Below are positions 36,715-56,952 of a stretch of 64,000 nucleotides of DNA, piece after piece. The notes under the pieces were generated by a model. The model saw nothing but the letters and a program-made list of their open reading frames with translations, ran no database searches and was not told the DNA's origin. Source of the DNA: Glandiceps talaboti (lineage: Eukaryota; Hemichordata; Enteropneusta; Spengelidae); the NCBI RefSeq assembly GCF_964340395.1, contig NC_135552.1, forward strand, positions 7,874,494 to 7,938,493, given 5' to 3'. Each line of letters begins with the position of its first letter. Position 1 is the first letter of the stretch. A program made the translations under genes and the position numbers.

Positions 36715-37762
36715 TTACTGAGATATACACAAACTAATATTATTGTCACAACATGTTGATGCAAGAGTGATAAGCTATTGAACAGACAATGTATAGTGTC
36801 AGTAGGGTGGTATTGAAAGTTACTTCGGAATCCATAAAATACATTGTATTGTTTCGGGACTTCCAATGTTTACACTATGTTGATCACAGGGCGATCAGAT
36901 TCACAAAACAGAGGAACCGCTATTCCTCACAGTTGTGTAATCTACCACATCGAACAACAATAGTTTTAGTTTTGTGTTTATCTAAGTAAGACTTGATTAC
37001 CAGGGTTGTATCTTTTAAAAAAAAGTAGTACTCTGTTAGAAAATATAAATGCTTTCAAATAAATGGATTGTTCCTCAACTCACAATTTGTATGCTGATGA
37101 TCTTTGAAATAAATAATTACGTTTTTGGTTTTAAAACTTGATCAATGCAATTTGTTTGCATAGCACATTTTCAGACTGTCTCATGTGCATAATTTGATAC
37201 ACAGTGTGGACGTTTTATGTGAGATCCTCTCAATTTGGAACCACTCTATGGTTTCATAAACCCTTTCTAAAACTTTACACCAAGAGTTTAGTGCATGCAC
37301 TACACTGTGTACAAAATATATGGTGTAGAGGGTAGCCTATTGAGAAATATGTAGATATGGTAAAATATATGAAGTCAGGTATGGTGTAGTACACGTGTGG
37401 TATTCAATATATCAATACTGGTATCTATATAGACATAAACATAAACTTATTAGAACCAACAAAGTTCTCCTCATCCATATTTTGTGAGAGTGACAAAGTC
37501 CCCTTTTTTCAATGATGACTGAAATAAGAAGAATTCTAAAAATCTTGATCACACTTTGTATATTAGTGTAAGCTTTCGTGTTGGTCAACAGCAACCATGT
37601 AAGCCTAGCAGAGAGAGAATATGAAACTGAAAATATAGCCTGAAAGTTCAGTACTGGAATGCAAGTTGATGGCTTGTTGAGTTGCCTTGTCCCACTACTA
37701 AGAAAAGTAAGTGCCAATTTTAAAAGAAATAATAAAAACAAGCAAGGCAAGAATGACCAAGG

Positions 37763-40700
37763 TTAGAGCTCATCTTTGCCAGATTTTAATGAAACTGTGG
37801 CTTTTTCTTCGATAAATTTACTAAAACCGTCTAGATCTCTGGCACCATCAAATTTAAGAGGACTGTCTTTGTTATTGGCAGGTGCAAAATAAATGGTAGG
37901 GAAACCGTTAACACTGTAGTTTGGTGGCACATCATTAGCTGTAGCATCCATCTTAGCTATCACCACATTCTTGGCTTTCTTGAATTTCTTGCCAAGCTTC
38001 TTGTAGATTGGTTCCAGATTTTTACAGTGACCACACCATGGGGCGTAGAATTCTATCAGTACATCCTTGGATTTATCGAGTACTATCTTGTCAAAAGTTT
38101 TGCCGACAACTATCTTGACTGGACCGTCATTTTTCTTGGGTACTGGTTGTGATTTGATGACTGGGTCAAGGTCACCTACAAAATAGACAAAAGTACAATG
38201 ATGGTTTTATATTTCAGCAATTGGTGCATAAAAATCTATCGGCGTTCCTCAGTCATTTTACCAGTGTTTCACAACTTAAATTATTGCATAACATATCAGA
38301 GAATATTCCAGTTTTATTAGATTTCACCCCTTTCTGTTCCCACATTGGTAAAAACACTAATAATATCAACAATACACAATCTAGACATATCAAAATCTCA
38401 GCAATTGGAGGTGTGTGTTGGGTTCTTGCTAGAGTGTAAATTTTATTGCCAAGGAGAACAACATAATGTTTGTATGTACTTTTATAGATTATATAGACTA
38501 TCTTGATTTATTTTCTCTTGTTTCTCAAATAACAGGAATGTATGTTAGAGTTGCAAACTGTCAAGTTCAAACTACTGCAAATAATAAATCAGCTGACAGT
38601 AAATTTAAATGAACTATCTTCACACCTTTTGTCTATATACATGAACTACAATATGAACACTAAAATATATGATACACTACATGGAAAGTTCTCTGTGCAG
38701 TTTTTATTATATTTTTTTTTATATTTCTATTTTGGTCCTCTGGACAATATGTAGCAAGCTTTATCTCACAAGTTTGAGTCTGAGAGAATGTGACTCTAAA
38801 CTAACTTATCCCATAAATAGTTCTATCAATTAAAGATGCTTCCACAAACATTATGCTTAAAAGTCCATCAGTTTTATCCATAAATCTTTGAGATCAAAGT
38901 TCATATTGATAAACAGAATAGAAAAATTACAAACAGAGGCAAAGAAGAAATAGAAAATTGTCAGTTCTCACCATCTTCAAATTTTTGTACAAATTCATGT
39001 AGGACTTCACCGTCAAAGTCTTCTTCTGGTTCCATTTTATATTTCCTACCATCCTGTGCAAAGACAGCCACATTGATTTCTTCTCCACTGTCTGCTAAAC
39101 CAAGTTCATCTAACTCCTTACTAAAGTCATCCTCATCAGAAATGGCAAAGGTGATATCTTTGAAATCTTTGGCTACTTCGACTACTTTGTTTCTCCAAAT
39201 CTGAGTGGCTGAAAAAAACAAAAAAAAAACCAGAAAAAAAGCAAAGTTAGTAGGTACTCAATACAATTTGAATTGCTGAAAAAAAAAACACTTACTGTAC
39301 ATTTATTATCAAGCACTGTAGTATTCAATATGTTCAGAATGAGTCTATGTGGGGTATTTGCACACGATAGCATTGGTGTTGATACTAAAAATCACCAAAA
39401 TATCATTGCTAAAAACAAAATGTAGAAATACTATGAACAAAGTATGTTAATCATGTTTGTCCTCTAGAAAGCTCCTGACGCTAACAATTATCACCCCTGG
39501 TGCAGATCTGTAATAGCACATCTTCAACTCCTTGGGAGCATACAATCCACTGCACCAAACACATAGGATAGAACACACACATTGCAACCTGTCCTACCAG
39601 GTACTCAATTATACCATTGGGTTGACTGGGGCGTAATAGCGGTTCAAATCTTGTCCAAGGACTTTAGCCATTCAGAAACAAATGATAGCAACAAGGCCGG
39701 CTGAAACCTACAATCTACAGATTCCGAGATGGCAACTATTCCGACCATCAAAATATTATGGTTTCCAATCACATACAAATCTTTCTATAATAGCTATGGT
39801 CTGTATATTTTAATTTTCTGTACTCTATTTTGGCAATCATAACATTTATTACTTTTTGAAACTTGTTATTTTTATTTTTTACAATTATTGGGTTCTGATA
39901 TTGTACATGGAAAAGTTAAGGGTTGGCAGGTACTTGGTACAAATTATAGGTAGGGATGTATCAACACAACTACACCCATTATTTTGTTGAGCTGCTGATC
40001 ATCAAACATGGATCAATAAACCATCTTCACAATATCTGTTCACTAGTAGTAAAAAGTGTTGGCTATATGACCAATAGTGACCAATTATACGGAATTCTCA
40101 AAACTCTACCAACATAATAAGTAAATAAACATATAGCAAAAATGAAATAAAGACATAGTTTGCAGACTTACCTTTCCTGTGATCAAAACTGAAATCTACA
40201 GTGTAATAGACAACCACTAATGGTTTATTTGTATAACGTTTCTTCTCATTCCTTGACGTTCTATGTCCTACTAGTGGTACTTGGTTCTTGTTGTAGAAAT
40301 CTTGAAGCTCTGTTACTGTACCACTTGCCTGTACAGAAAAGAAATATAGTAAAACCTGTCAAAATCAACCCCCTTTGTCATCCTTTGAATACCGACCGAT
40401 TTAATTATCCCTGAAAATCGAACATAGAAATTAATGGTAAGAAACCCTTGAACAACCAACCACTGTCTCTACTCTAAATACAGACCACGCTAATCAGTCT
40501 GACCACTAATATTCACACTGAATAAACCGACCGATCACTAAAGTCGGCTGAAGTACATTGTTCTCACTCTGTTCACTGATGTACGCACAATTATGAGAAA
40601 AACTCGCTAAAAACAAAACTACAGAAAACTTAATCACTGGCAGAACACCTTGAATATTACAGAAAACAAGTTTGACAGTTGCAGATTTCAGTAAGTCCAA

Positions 40701-42728
40701 CTTAAAACAATCACCAAACATTCACTGTAACACTGTTTTTACCTCACCAACAGACAAACATGATTAAAAACATATAAACACAGGAGGGGCTTATAACAGA
40801 CATTAATGTTATACACAGATAAATACAATATATGCAATAATCATCAAAATACTGCACTAGTGCAATCTTCATATCAACTATATTTTGTGAGAAATGAAAC
40901 GGGTATGAATTGTTCCAGAGTTTAAAACAAGTACATGTACGCCTTATATACAGTCCACTGACACAAAGGGTTATAGATATTTATAACACACACTGTATAA
41001 TAAAACTTGTGGTTCCTCTCTCAAATAAGACGAGGAAAGTAAAATTCTTGATTATGGTTTCTGTGATTTAATTCACATAGTTTGTACCACGACTACTAAC
41101 CTTGTTAAAGACATGTCTCTTAGGTTCATATTTACTGTGAAACCTCTCTGGTACAAACACAACAACAGAACCTGGTTTCACTTTGTAATGGTCCATAGAG
41201 TCTTTATCAAAGGTATGACCAAACTTGAAGTCATCACGGAGGTTGTTACCTTTAAACAGAAAAGAAAATATAGGTAAAAATCACAAATGAGTCCTTGTTA
41301 TGAAAATCAAGATTGGGAACCAGGAAAAGGTGAAAAAAAGATGGAATAGATGTATGGAGTATTTCCTAATCCTTTGAAATGTCAAGTATTTCAATGAAGA
41401 AAGTACCAGTCCCTGTTTTTATAATATCAACAGTACTTTTTTCACCAAAATGCTACTTGCATTTGTCAATTTTTCCAGTTTGATTTATTTATGAAAGAGC
41501 ATTGTCTAATAACTAAGTATTCAAACATGCAAATCTATAAACTACACAATTTTGAATAAAGTTACAATACAGATATATCAATAAGGATCTGAGAGTATCT
41601 TGATCCAGTCAGCCATACTTGACTTTAATATACAGCTAGATGTGATAGCACCCTCTATGACTACTCACCTGCATCTAGGTAGGTCTGGTAGAGTTTATCA
41701 TCCTCACTCTCAAAGAATCCCGCAATAGTGACATCTTGTTCATCACTTAGGAATTCCTTCAATGCCTTCTTGTCAGCTTTGACCTTTGAACTGTCACCAG
41801 ACTGTGTCATCATGTAGTTTATAATTCCTGGATGATTACAAAATAAGTGATTATTTGTGGAGTATATTTATGAAGTATTGTAAACTTCAAGTCAAGTACA
41901 TACTACTATGTTGTGCAAGTTGTTTACTATATTGAAGTACCACTAGAAATGGAAATATTGGGAGTTAAGATTTCTCAAAAGAAGTTATATTATTCAACTT
42001 TTATGACTCTCACTTCTGAGGCCCCTAGTGGCCAATCTATACAATCTTTTGTTTTTCTGACACCTGATAGATTGGTGATTTCAGGATCAAATCTGTTAGC
42101 TCTCCATTAGATAGCCTGTCCACGGGACTTTGCTAACTCTCAAAGTAGATGAAAGATAGCGCAGTCACAGATCCAATGCTGTGGATAGGCAAGCTAATTA
42201 TTGACTTTTATCCTGAACATGCCCCATTACATGTCTCAATATAATATATGTGAACCATTCATAGGGCCTAGGGGCACTGTTCATTTAAAATTGTAATAGA
42301 AAATATTGCGACTACCGACGGTCAAAAAACTCCAACTTACCCATTTCTTCCCTAGGACCACTGTATTCATAGTCTTTGCCTTTACGGAATATTTTCAATG
42401 TTGGATATCCTTTGACACCAAATCTGGCTGCAACTTTAGTTTCTACCGTAGCATCAACTTTACCCAGTGGGATAGGAGGATCATTTCCTTTTAGTACTTG
42501 GGCAGCACTCTCAAACTCTGGGGCTAACTTTTTACAGTGACCACACCTATTGACAGAATAGATGCATGATATCAATGGCATTGTTTTAAACAAATGAACA
42601 GGTTTAGTTTTAACTGATTTAAAAAAAAAGAAAAAAAAAAAAGGAGGGGGAATGATTTTGGGACTTTTTCAAAATCTATTTGCATGATTTGAATACACTT
42701 GTCAATACAATGTTTTGATGAAGGGGTA

Positions 42729-42795
<67 letters not shown>

Positions 42796-45700
42796 CTGTG
42801 TGTGTTTTGTAAAATTGTATGTATTGTGCAGCTTTCATTAAAAATATTTATTTAAAATCTAAAATCCATACTAGAAGTTTTATTGTTTTTTATATAACAC
42901 CTGATATAGAGATGAATGCAACTAAACCTAATCAAATGGCAGGTATGATCAATCCATCAACATTTTCCTGATGGCAAATCTCTTATCAATAATATGGTAA
43001 CAGTGCTGAGTCAACTTGTAAAATAATCATGGTAGTGTAGTGTTTTTGCTAAGGTTGGGGTACCCTGTTTCCCATAGAATCTATGATAATTTTGTTTGGA
43101 ATCCCCAGTATAATAATGTGGGAACCCTGGTAGATTTTACCTACTTACAGCCCATATATGGGTAATAATTGTCTTCCATGACAATGGTTGTCATGATCAT
43201 AGAATTGTACAATTATTACTCCTGGCACAAACAACGCCCTACATAATTTCATCAACTCTCTGGGGAGCATACAAGCTATGGCAGCTACTGAAAGCACTAG
43301 TTAAAGCATTCACATTGTAACCTCTATCCTACCAGGTCCTCAAATTATACAGTTGGGTTGACTGAAACAAAACTGCGGTTCAAATCTTGCTCAAGGATTT
43401 TAAAAACAACTGGCAGTGATGAGGCTTGAACCTGCAACATTAAAATTCAAAGCTGGCCATTCTAACTGTTCGTCCATCGTGACTGTACATAAATTCCACT
43501 GTTATGAAGAACTTACCATGGGGCATAGAATTCTACCAAAATGAGTTCCTCTTTGTCAACAATTTCATCAAAGTTGTCGTCAGTCAATGTCAGTACTGCT
43601 TCTGGTGGTGGTTTCCAGTTAGGGTCTGCTTGCTCCTTCATGTATTTCACAATACCTGAAACATTGATGATACAAAGTAAAGTATCTGATTTGAAATTCT
43701 GAGTGTTTTGATATGCTACAAGTAGAACACGAATTGTTTTGAAATACCTACACAAGGTTTTCATGCTGTTTATAATTACAATGTTATAACTAATGGAAAT
43801 CTGGAAATTTTCACAGAGATATATTTTTGCTTATTTCACTGGCCAACAAAAAATGCAAAAATAAGTAGTGACTCAAATGCCTTCTTGTACATGGACACAG
43901 TGATACCAGTCTGGTAATTAGTGAATTTAGTCTTTCAGGACTAACTGAAGACTAAAATTGCAAAGTTTTCTCTAGTGCTGATAATATTTAGGTTTACAAT
44001 ATATGCTGCCTACTATATCATGGTCTTTCACAGCTCAGACATTCAAAACTCAAGGTGCATCAAAAATTATATTCAGAGCAGCAAATATTTCTAAATGGAG
44101 TATTTTAGTCAAGGTAGGTTAGGAGTGGATAAAATCTACCAGTTCTCTGCCAAAATTATGGTATAATGTATAGAAAACTATGTCAAGTTTACCACATTTC
44201 CTTGTTCTAATAACCTATCACCCTGATTTTCCAGACTTTAACAAAAACAAGGTCTTTACAAATTTATCTGTAAATTCCATAAATCAAATGGCTAACATCT
44301 TTTCTCTTTCAATTGACTGAAAGAAAACAGTGCAATACCCAAAGCTTTCATGATGATGCTGCCGATTACCAAATATCCTTGTAACAAAACTTTTTGAAAA
44401 AAGAAGTTGATGAAGAACTAACCTTCTTCTTCCCTTGGTCCTTTGTAATCAAATACTTCACCATGACGGAATATTTTCATGGTAGGATATCCACTGACGT
44501 CATATCTACTAGCCACTGTCCCGTGTTCTGTGGCATCCAATTTGGCAAGTGAAACTGGTGGATCATTTTCCTTTAATTGTTTAGCAGCTCTGGAATATTC
44601 TGGGGCTAACTTTTTACAATGACCACACCTGGAAGAAACATATAACATTTTTAGTCATCCTGGTGGTACATCAAGCAAGTTGCAAAAAGTGAGTTTGAAT
44701 CAACATCGTTTCTCTAGTCTTAACAGCAATTCAGACCACAAAATGAAAACAACAGTCTTAGTTTGAACAACTTCTTCAATGCTGTAAGTAATCATCAACC
44801 ACTGTAAGTCTTACCACAGACAATTCATATGTGTAGAGACTAGCTGTTACTGTAATAAATTGCAAGGTTTTTTTTCACCTCACACATCTTTCTCTTTGCC
44901 AATATTGTGATCTTTATCATTTATATTATAACCATTTTTAATTCCTAAGTATTCACTTAATTACTAATCAAGTAGTTATTACCTGGCCCTCACCCTTTCC
45001 CTTTCCTTTTATCATTTTTAAGTCTTTTCTATATTATAGGTATCTTTTCCTTTGTATTGTTTTGCACTTGTCCTGAATAATAATACTACCAATAAAAAAA
45101 CCTCCCGAAACATATGACAAAATGCTAACTTAAAAATGGTTGATACTTATAATAGTACAACAATACATGCAGCATATGACACATTCCTTTGTCATGCTAA
45201 TTATTTACTATGAGTAAGCAACACATAACAACTTGTCAGTATACACTGTATTGCAACATTCAGGCTGCCACCATCTGATGATTGAGTTAGGTATAATTAG
45301 ACCATCTGTGCCAAAGTAATTACAAACTAATAACAATAGTCTTAATTCTAAGAGTCTTTCCTTGTTTAGAACAAAGAGTATAATATGCTACATGTGTAAC
45401 CAATTCTGTCAAGTACAGATGAAATCATATTGGCATAGGTATTGACCGTATAATGAATAATCAAGACATAGTTATGACGATATCTATCTCATCATCATTT
45501 CCCTTCAAGGAACCTCCTTAAAACTCATATATCGCCTCAAATGGTTACAACTTAGTATCCAGCAGCAAACTGACCAATTACAGCATTCCTTTTATACTGT
45601 TAATGTTGGCTGCTCTTCCAACATGACTGTCTGCATCACTGAATTTAAATTTTGAAATTGTTAAAACTAATAAAAGGTACTTCAAAAGAAAAACGTTGCC

Positions 45701-48199
45701 ACTTTCAAAAGCCAAGAATTTCAAATACTTTCAGTGGAAGGGACGTGATTGTGATAAGTCTCCTACGGGTAGTGGAAAGTCAATTTGCTACACAATGAAA
45801 CATCCAACTGGGTCAATCGGGTTAACTATTTGGGGGCAATCTAACATATATAAGCTTTCAATGACGTTCCTTCACTGTGTTTGATGGAGAGACATTATAT
45901 CATACTCACAATGCTTTGATGTATTGACTTAGGCTTACAAAACGTTTGATAAAGTTTTCTTACCATGGAGCATAGAACTCGACTAAAATGATATCTTTGC
46001 TATCAACAACATCATCAAAATTAGTTTCTGTTAACACCAATACATCATCTTCCTCTTCTACTGTCACTTCATCACCTCCATCATCATCATCAATATCATC
46101 ATCATCATCATCATCAATGTCACCTGAAACAAAGTGAAAGCAAGGTAAATAAAATACAGCCAAGTTAAAAGAAGATGCACCAGATCTAGATGTTTCTTCT
46201 TTATCATTTTGTTTTAACTGTAGAAATATGTAAATGTTTTATTTTACCAATGTTAAATCACCTCTAGTACTCATATGATTGGTGGCATCACATTTTAAAG
46301 GCAGACTGAATGAAAGATTTGATGACGTAATTTTTGGCTGCACCATAAAATTACCATTGATATTAGGATCATTGAGAAAGTGCTTAAATTTATCAATGTT
46401 ATATGAATATTTGATACTTATTTCAAGGCATAGATCAACTGAAAAATAATTAGAAGATGTTCAATTTATGTAGATATGTTTTTATTTAACTGCGTAAAAT
46501 ACCATCAAAAGTTGGCCCATCATGTCATATCCACTTTTATGATTACATAATCAGTCATTTACATAAAATAGCTTGGAGCTTTTGGAAAGTCTTCTTTTTG
46601 TGCATCGTCGTTTACTCTAACTTTAGACTCTATAATCCTCAAAGTTACTCATATCAATACTTTGGTCTAATCTACAGAAATGACTACTATATCGATGGGA
46701 AGGTGTTTACAAAATGAAGTTGTCCTGTCCAGCCACTTTTTGTCATAATAATGGTACACACACTGAGTGCTGCCCATATATTGTTGAAAACAATCACATT
46801 GGAATTCACCTTACACTGCATGTATACATCACTTTTCATATCAGATTAACAATTTTGCATGTAGCATTACAAATTTGGAATATTTGAGTAAACTCTACGC
46901 TGAAGTATTTAATTTGTCATTAAGTACTTGATCTATGAATTTCTAGATTTAAACAAACAATATACAATAACAATTATTATTACATATATAAACACAGTAT
47001 TTTCACTAATTTTGAGATTATTGATTCTCTAAACAGAAACAACTTAAAAAATAAGAGCTTAAACGTTATGACATCTGTACATGTTGTATCAGCTGGCTTT
47101 GAATTATAAACAGGGGTTGCCAACAGTTGGTATAGCGAGTCTGTATGGGCTGTCGGAATTTGCATAACAAAGTACATTATTAGGAAAATACTAGGCAAGT
47201 TAGTACACGTGTACATAAGGTATACTAGTATGAGGTGTTACTATAATTTAAACAATATGGAGAAAGATTATTGAATGAAATTTGATAAAGTACAGTAAAT
47301 ATTTCAATTCTAAATGTGCAATAATCAAAACTAATATGTATATGCATATCTAGATTTAATAGTACTGTACTGTACAGACTTTTATGATGGCAAAATTTGT
47401 TATTTATTTAAAGTATGCTCTCTAATTTCTAAAAGTGGTATTCGACAATCCGTTGGATATTTTCACAGACATACTTCACTTTCTGTAGAAATATCATACC
47501 TTAACACATTGTCTGTGAAAACCTAGAAATTTTATTTCTTACATTCGATACATAAAATGATAAATCAGAACAAAACTACACAAATGCAAACTGCCAACAT
47601 TTTAGTTGTAAGGTTCAGCACAACTTGCAACACAGGCTGCACAATCAAAATATGCTGTAATCTAAACACATTGGAGGTGTTTAGAGAAATGCATCATTTG
47701 TATAATAGCACACTTAAAGTTAACCCCTAGAGTGGCGAGAAGCTCGAATGTCGTGTTACACGTTGCTCCTCCCTCGACGTTGGCGATGTCCTAGTGTAAA
47801 CACTAGAGAGAAACGCCCTTGCACTACAGCGCTGACTTACATGCAGTTAAATTATATTAATTTGGCCATAAAATCTAGTTAATTAAATTATTAAGCGGTT
47901 TTTCACCATGTGAAATACTTAACAAACTAAACTTTCCTGTGAAGTTTCACTGTCAACCACAACCAATCGTAGTACACGTATAATAGTGCACGCTGACCGC
48001 AAAACCAGGAAACCCTCCGAACGTTTGACGCTAAAACTACGTACTTATTGAGAAACATCCTACTAAACCAACCTTCACAGCTTTCTTCTTCATCGTCATC
48101 ATCAATAGGTTCCTCTTCAGCTTTAGTAACTAATGCGAAAAGGAAAAGTCCTGCAAAAAGTACGACCAACAACTTCTTCCACTTCATGTTGACAGCCAT
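37763..48199 (-). CDS. PDIA4: Protein disulfide-isomerase A4 (ERp72-like), complete, 10 coding exons
   Basis: Exons on the minus strand: 48199-48073, 46123-45964, 44628-44423, 43655-43517, 42546-42341, 41827-41669, 41249-41101, 40328-40172, 39208-38972, 38175-37763. All introns are GT-AG. The coding length sums to 1953 nt, in frame throughout: 650 residues plus stop, against about 645 in human ERp72. Layout: start MAVNMKWKK followed by a hydrophobic signal peptide core ([14 protein letters not shown]); an Asp/Glu-rich segment; thioredoxin domains a0, a and a' with active sites WCGHC at cysteines about 97/100, 212/215 and 561/564; non-catalytic b/b' region at about 300-510; C-terminal KDEL ER-retrieval signal. 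Three CGHC domains plus an acidic N-terminus define the PDIA4 type (PDIA1 and PDIA3 have two). It acts in the ER lumen, forming and rearranging disulfides in secretory proteins. The three active-site Trp codons are handled differently: introns split the first two, while the third lies inside the last exon. Divergent neighbour: CDK5. Confidence 0.96.
39485..39755 (-). mobile_element. tRNA-like SINE, family S, in PDIA4 intron 8
   Basis: Block order matches 43215-43490: CTCCTTGGGAGCATACAA, CACATTGCAACCTGTCCTAC, GGTTGACTGG, GCGGTTCAAATCTTG, and a right end whose complement gives a tRNA-like head. Same orientation as the gene. Confidence 0.55.
42731..42804. repeat. (TG)n microsatellite in PDIA4 intron 4
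   Basis: 58 bp of pure TG (42731-42788), then CGCGCG and further TG. Long alternating tract with Z-DNA potential. Confidence 0.95.
43215..43490 (-). mobile_element. tRNA-like SINE, family S, best copy, in PDIA4 intron 3
   Basis: The complement of the right end reads GTCACGATGGACGAACAGTT, AGAATGGCCAGC, then GGTTCAAGCC (43423-43432), a perfect B-box downstream of an A-box-like stretch. A second B-box-like GCGGTTCAAATCTT lies on the plus strand at about 43375-43389. Body about 275 bp; no long A tail seen. Confidence 0.6.
45717..45791 (+). pseudogene. Fragment resembling a RecQ-like helicase Walker A region, antisense in PDIA4 intron 2
   Basis: The plus strand reads FQWKGRDC then [11 protein letters not shown] (45759-45791), the Walker A arrangement of RecQ-family helicases (PTGxGKSxCYQ preceded by GRD). 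The frame continues to 45884 without further helicase motifs, so at most one small fragment is present. It may be a relic of a mobile element or retrocopy. The match is short and chance cannot be excluded. Confidence 0.3.
46124..48072 (-). other. PDIA4 intron 1 (1.95 kb)
   Basis: Begins GTTGGT after ...TGTGAAG and ends TTTCAG. The longest PDIA4 intron. AT-rich; no repeat or exon was recognised inside it. Confidence 0.8.
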
Positions 48200-48433
48200 G
48201 TTGTTGCACTGGAGCCCTACAACTTCTGGGGAAGCCCTTGTTATATAACGCAGTATGAAAGTAGTGCCAATGTCTATTGATCATTGCTGTACAATTTGAC
48301 CATTGATTGATATTCTCTACATATATAAGATTTATTTAATTATTTTCCAAACGTAAACATTAATATGTGTCAAAACAATTCGCGCAAAACAGGAGATTAA
48401 CTTGCGGAAGAATCCTGCAAAAGTTTATTTTGG

Positions 48434-48452
48434 CCAATCAGATTATGCCATG
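48434..48452 (+). promoter_or_regulatory. ERSE-like motif CCAAT-N9-CCATG
   Basis: The sequence reads CCAATCAGATTATGCCATG. The ER stress response element consensus is CCAAT-N9-CCACG, bound by NF-Y and ATF6. Here the spacing is exactly nine and the second half differs by one base (T for C). It lies 235 bp upstream of the PDIA4 start codon, where an ER-stress-induced chaperone gene would be expected to carry one. It is the only such arrangement I found between the two genes. Confidence 0.5.
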
Positions 48453-48669
48453 TCGTCTGCTAATGACCTTTAAACTGGGTCAGCCTTTTTGGAACTATAT
48501 CTGACCTCTCATAGGTGTTGATAAATTCGCCTTTATTTTGTAACATTTTTCATCCTAACATTTTTTTTTATATATTAAATTCAAATATATTCATATATAT
48601 TCGTAAAAGTATATTTTTGTATAAAGTAGAACAAATTAAAACAAATGCAAATACCCATGATGCACCATT

Positions 48670-48678
48670 ACCGGAAGT
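48670..48678 (+). promoter_or_regulatory. ETS/GABPA-type site ACCGGAAGT
   Basis: A perfect ACCGGAAGT lies 20 bp upstream of the CDK5 ATG. ETS-family sites of this form are typical of compact, divergent housekeeping promoters. It may sit in the CDK5 5' UTR or at its start site. Confidence 0.5.
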
Positions 48679-48698
48679 ATATGTTTTGAGCTTCAGAA

Positions 48699-56436
<7,738 letters not shown>

Positions 56437-56531
56437 AAACTGATGTACTGTACTGATGAAGATATACCGGGGCATGTGTAATGTTTTTACAAATATCTTA
56501 TTAGAATCTAGTCATGGTGAAATGAAAAAAA

Positions 56532-56537
56532 AATAAA
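56532..56537 (+). terminator. Candidate proximal CDK5 poly(A) signal
   Basis: AATAAA in an A-rich stretch, 95 bp after the CDK5 stop. Further canonical signals at 57520-57525 and 59925-59930 would give longer 3' UTRs. The most distal one is preceded by a T-rich stretch resembling a genuine UTR end. Confidence 0.4.
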
Positions 56538-56952
56538 ATAATGGCACCATGTATTTCTACTCTGATCAATAGGCAAAAATGAGTTTAAACATTATAAGGT
56601 AATGAACTATACATTGCCAACTTCAAAATGTTGAACCCTGTCAGTAGAACATGAAATGGAACGTGGAGTGTTGTTGAGGTGCTACAGGACAAGTCAAACA
56701 TTAATTTGTAAAACCAAGTGTACATCTTTACCATACATACTTCGTTTATCACTCTGTTTCCCCATGTGTATATGGTTTGTCGGATAATATTTATGTGTTT
56801 ACTCTGTCAAATGTATATTTTTACTTTGAAGTAATGAACAAGTTAAAGGGAAAGAATACCTTGTGAATTCACTAAGTTTAATCTCAAACCACTATAGTTC
56901 TCTATAGTGGTCTGAGGTTTAATGAAAACCTCGAGAGATTATTAAACATCGA

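Larger units (their letters stand above)
48200..48698. promoter_or_regulatory. Probable bidirectional PDIA4/CDK5 promoter
   Basis: The 499 bp between the two divergent ATG codons must contain both 5' UTRs and core promoters, unless non-coding first exons lie inside the genes. It holds a CCAAT box with an ERSE-like spacing partner (48434-48452), an ETS site (48670-48678) and a palindromic TATA-like TTATATAA (48241-48248) on the PDIA4 side. The TATA-like site would leave a very short PDIA4 leader, so its function is doubtful. A second ATATATAAG lies near 48321-48329. No CpG island is apparent. Confidence 0.7.

Noticed and set aside
37412-37750. 112-codon minus-strand frame just after the PDIA4 stop
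   Set aside because: Leu-rich AT-biased translation in the presumed PDIA4 3' UTR, no family, no splice signals needed to reach it.
43378-43440. Possible tRNA gene (GGTTCAAAT and GGTTCAAGCC)
   Set aside because: No complete cloverleaf could be drawn; the sequence recurs in diverged copies, so it is a SINE-type module.
47927-48072. Read-through of PDIA4 exon 1 into intron 1 as a short secreted protein
   Set aside because: A canonical donor follows ...TGTGAAG and the spliced frame joins exactly to the acidic segment of exon 2.
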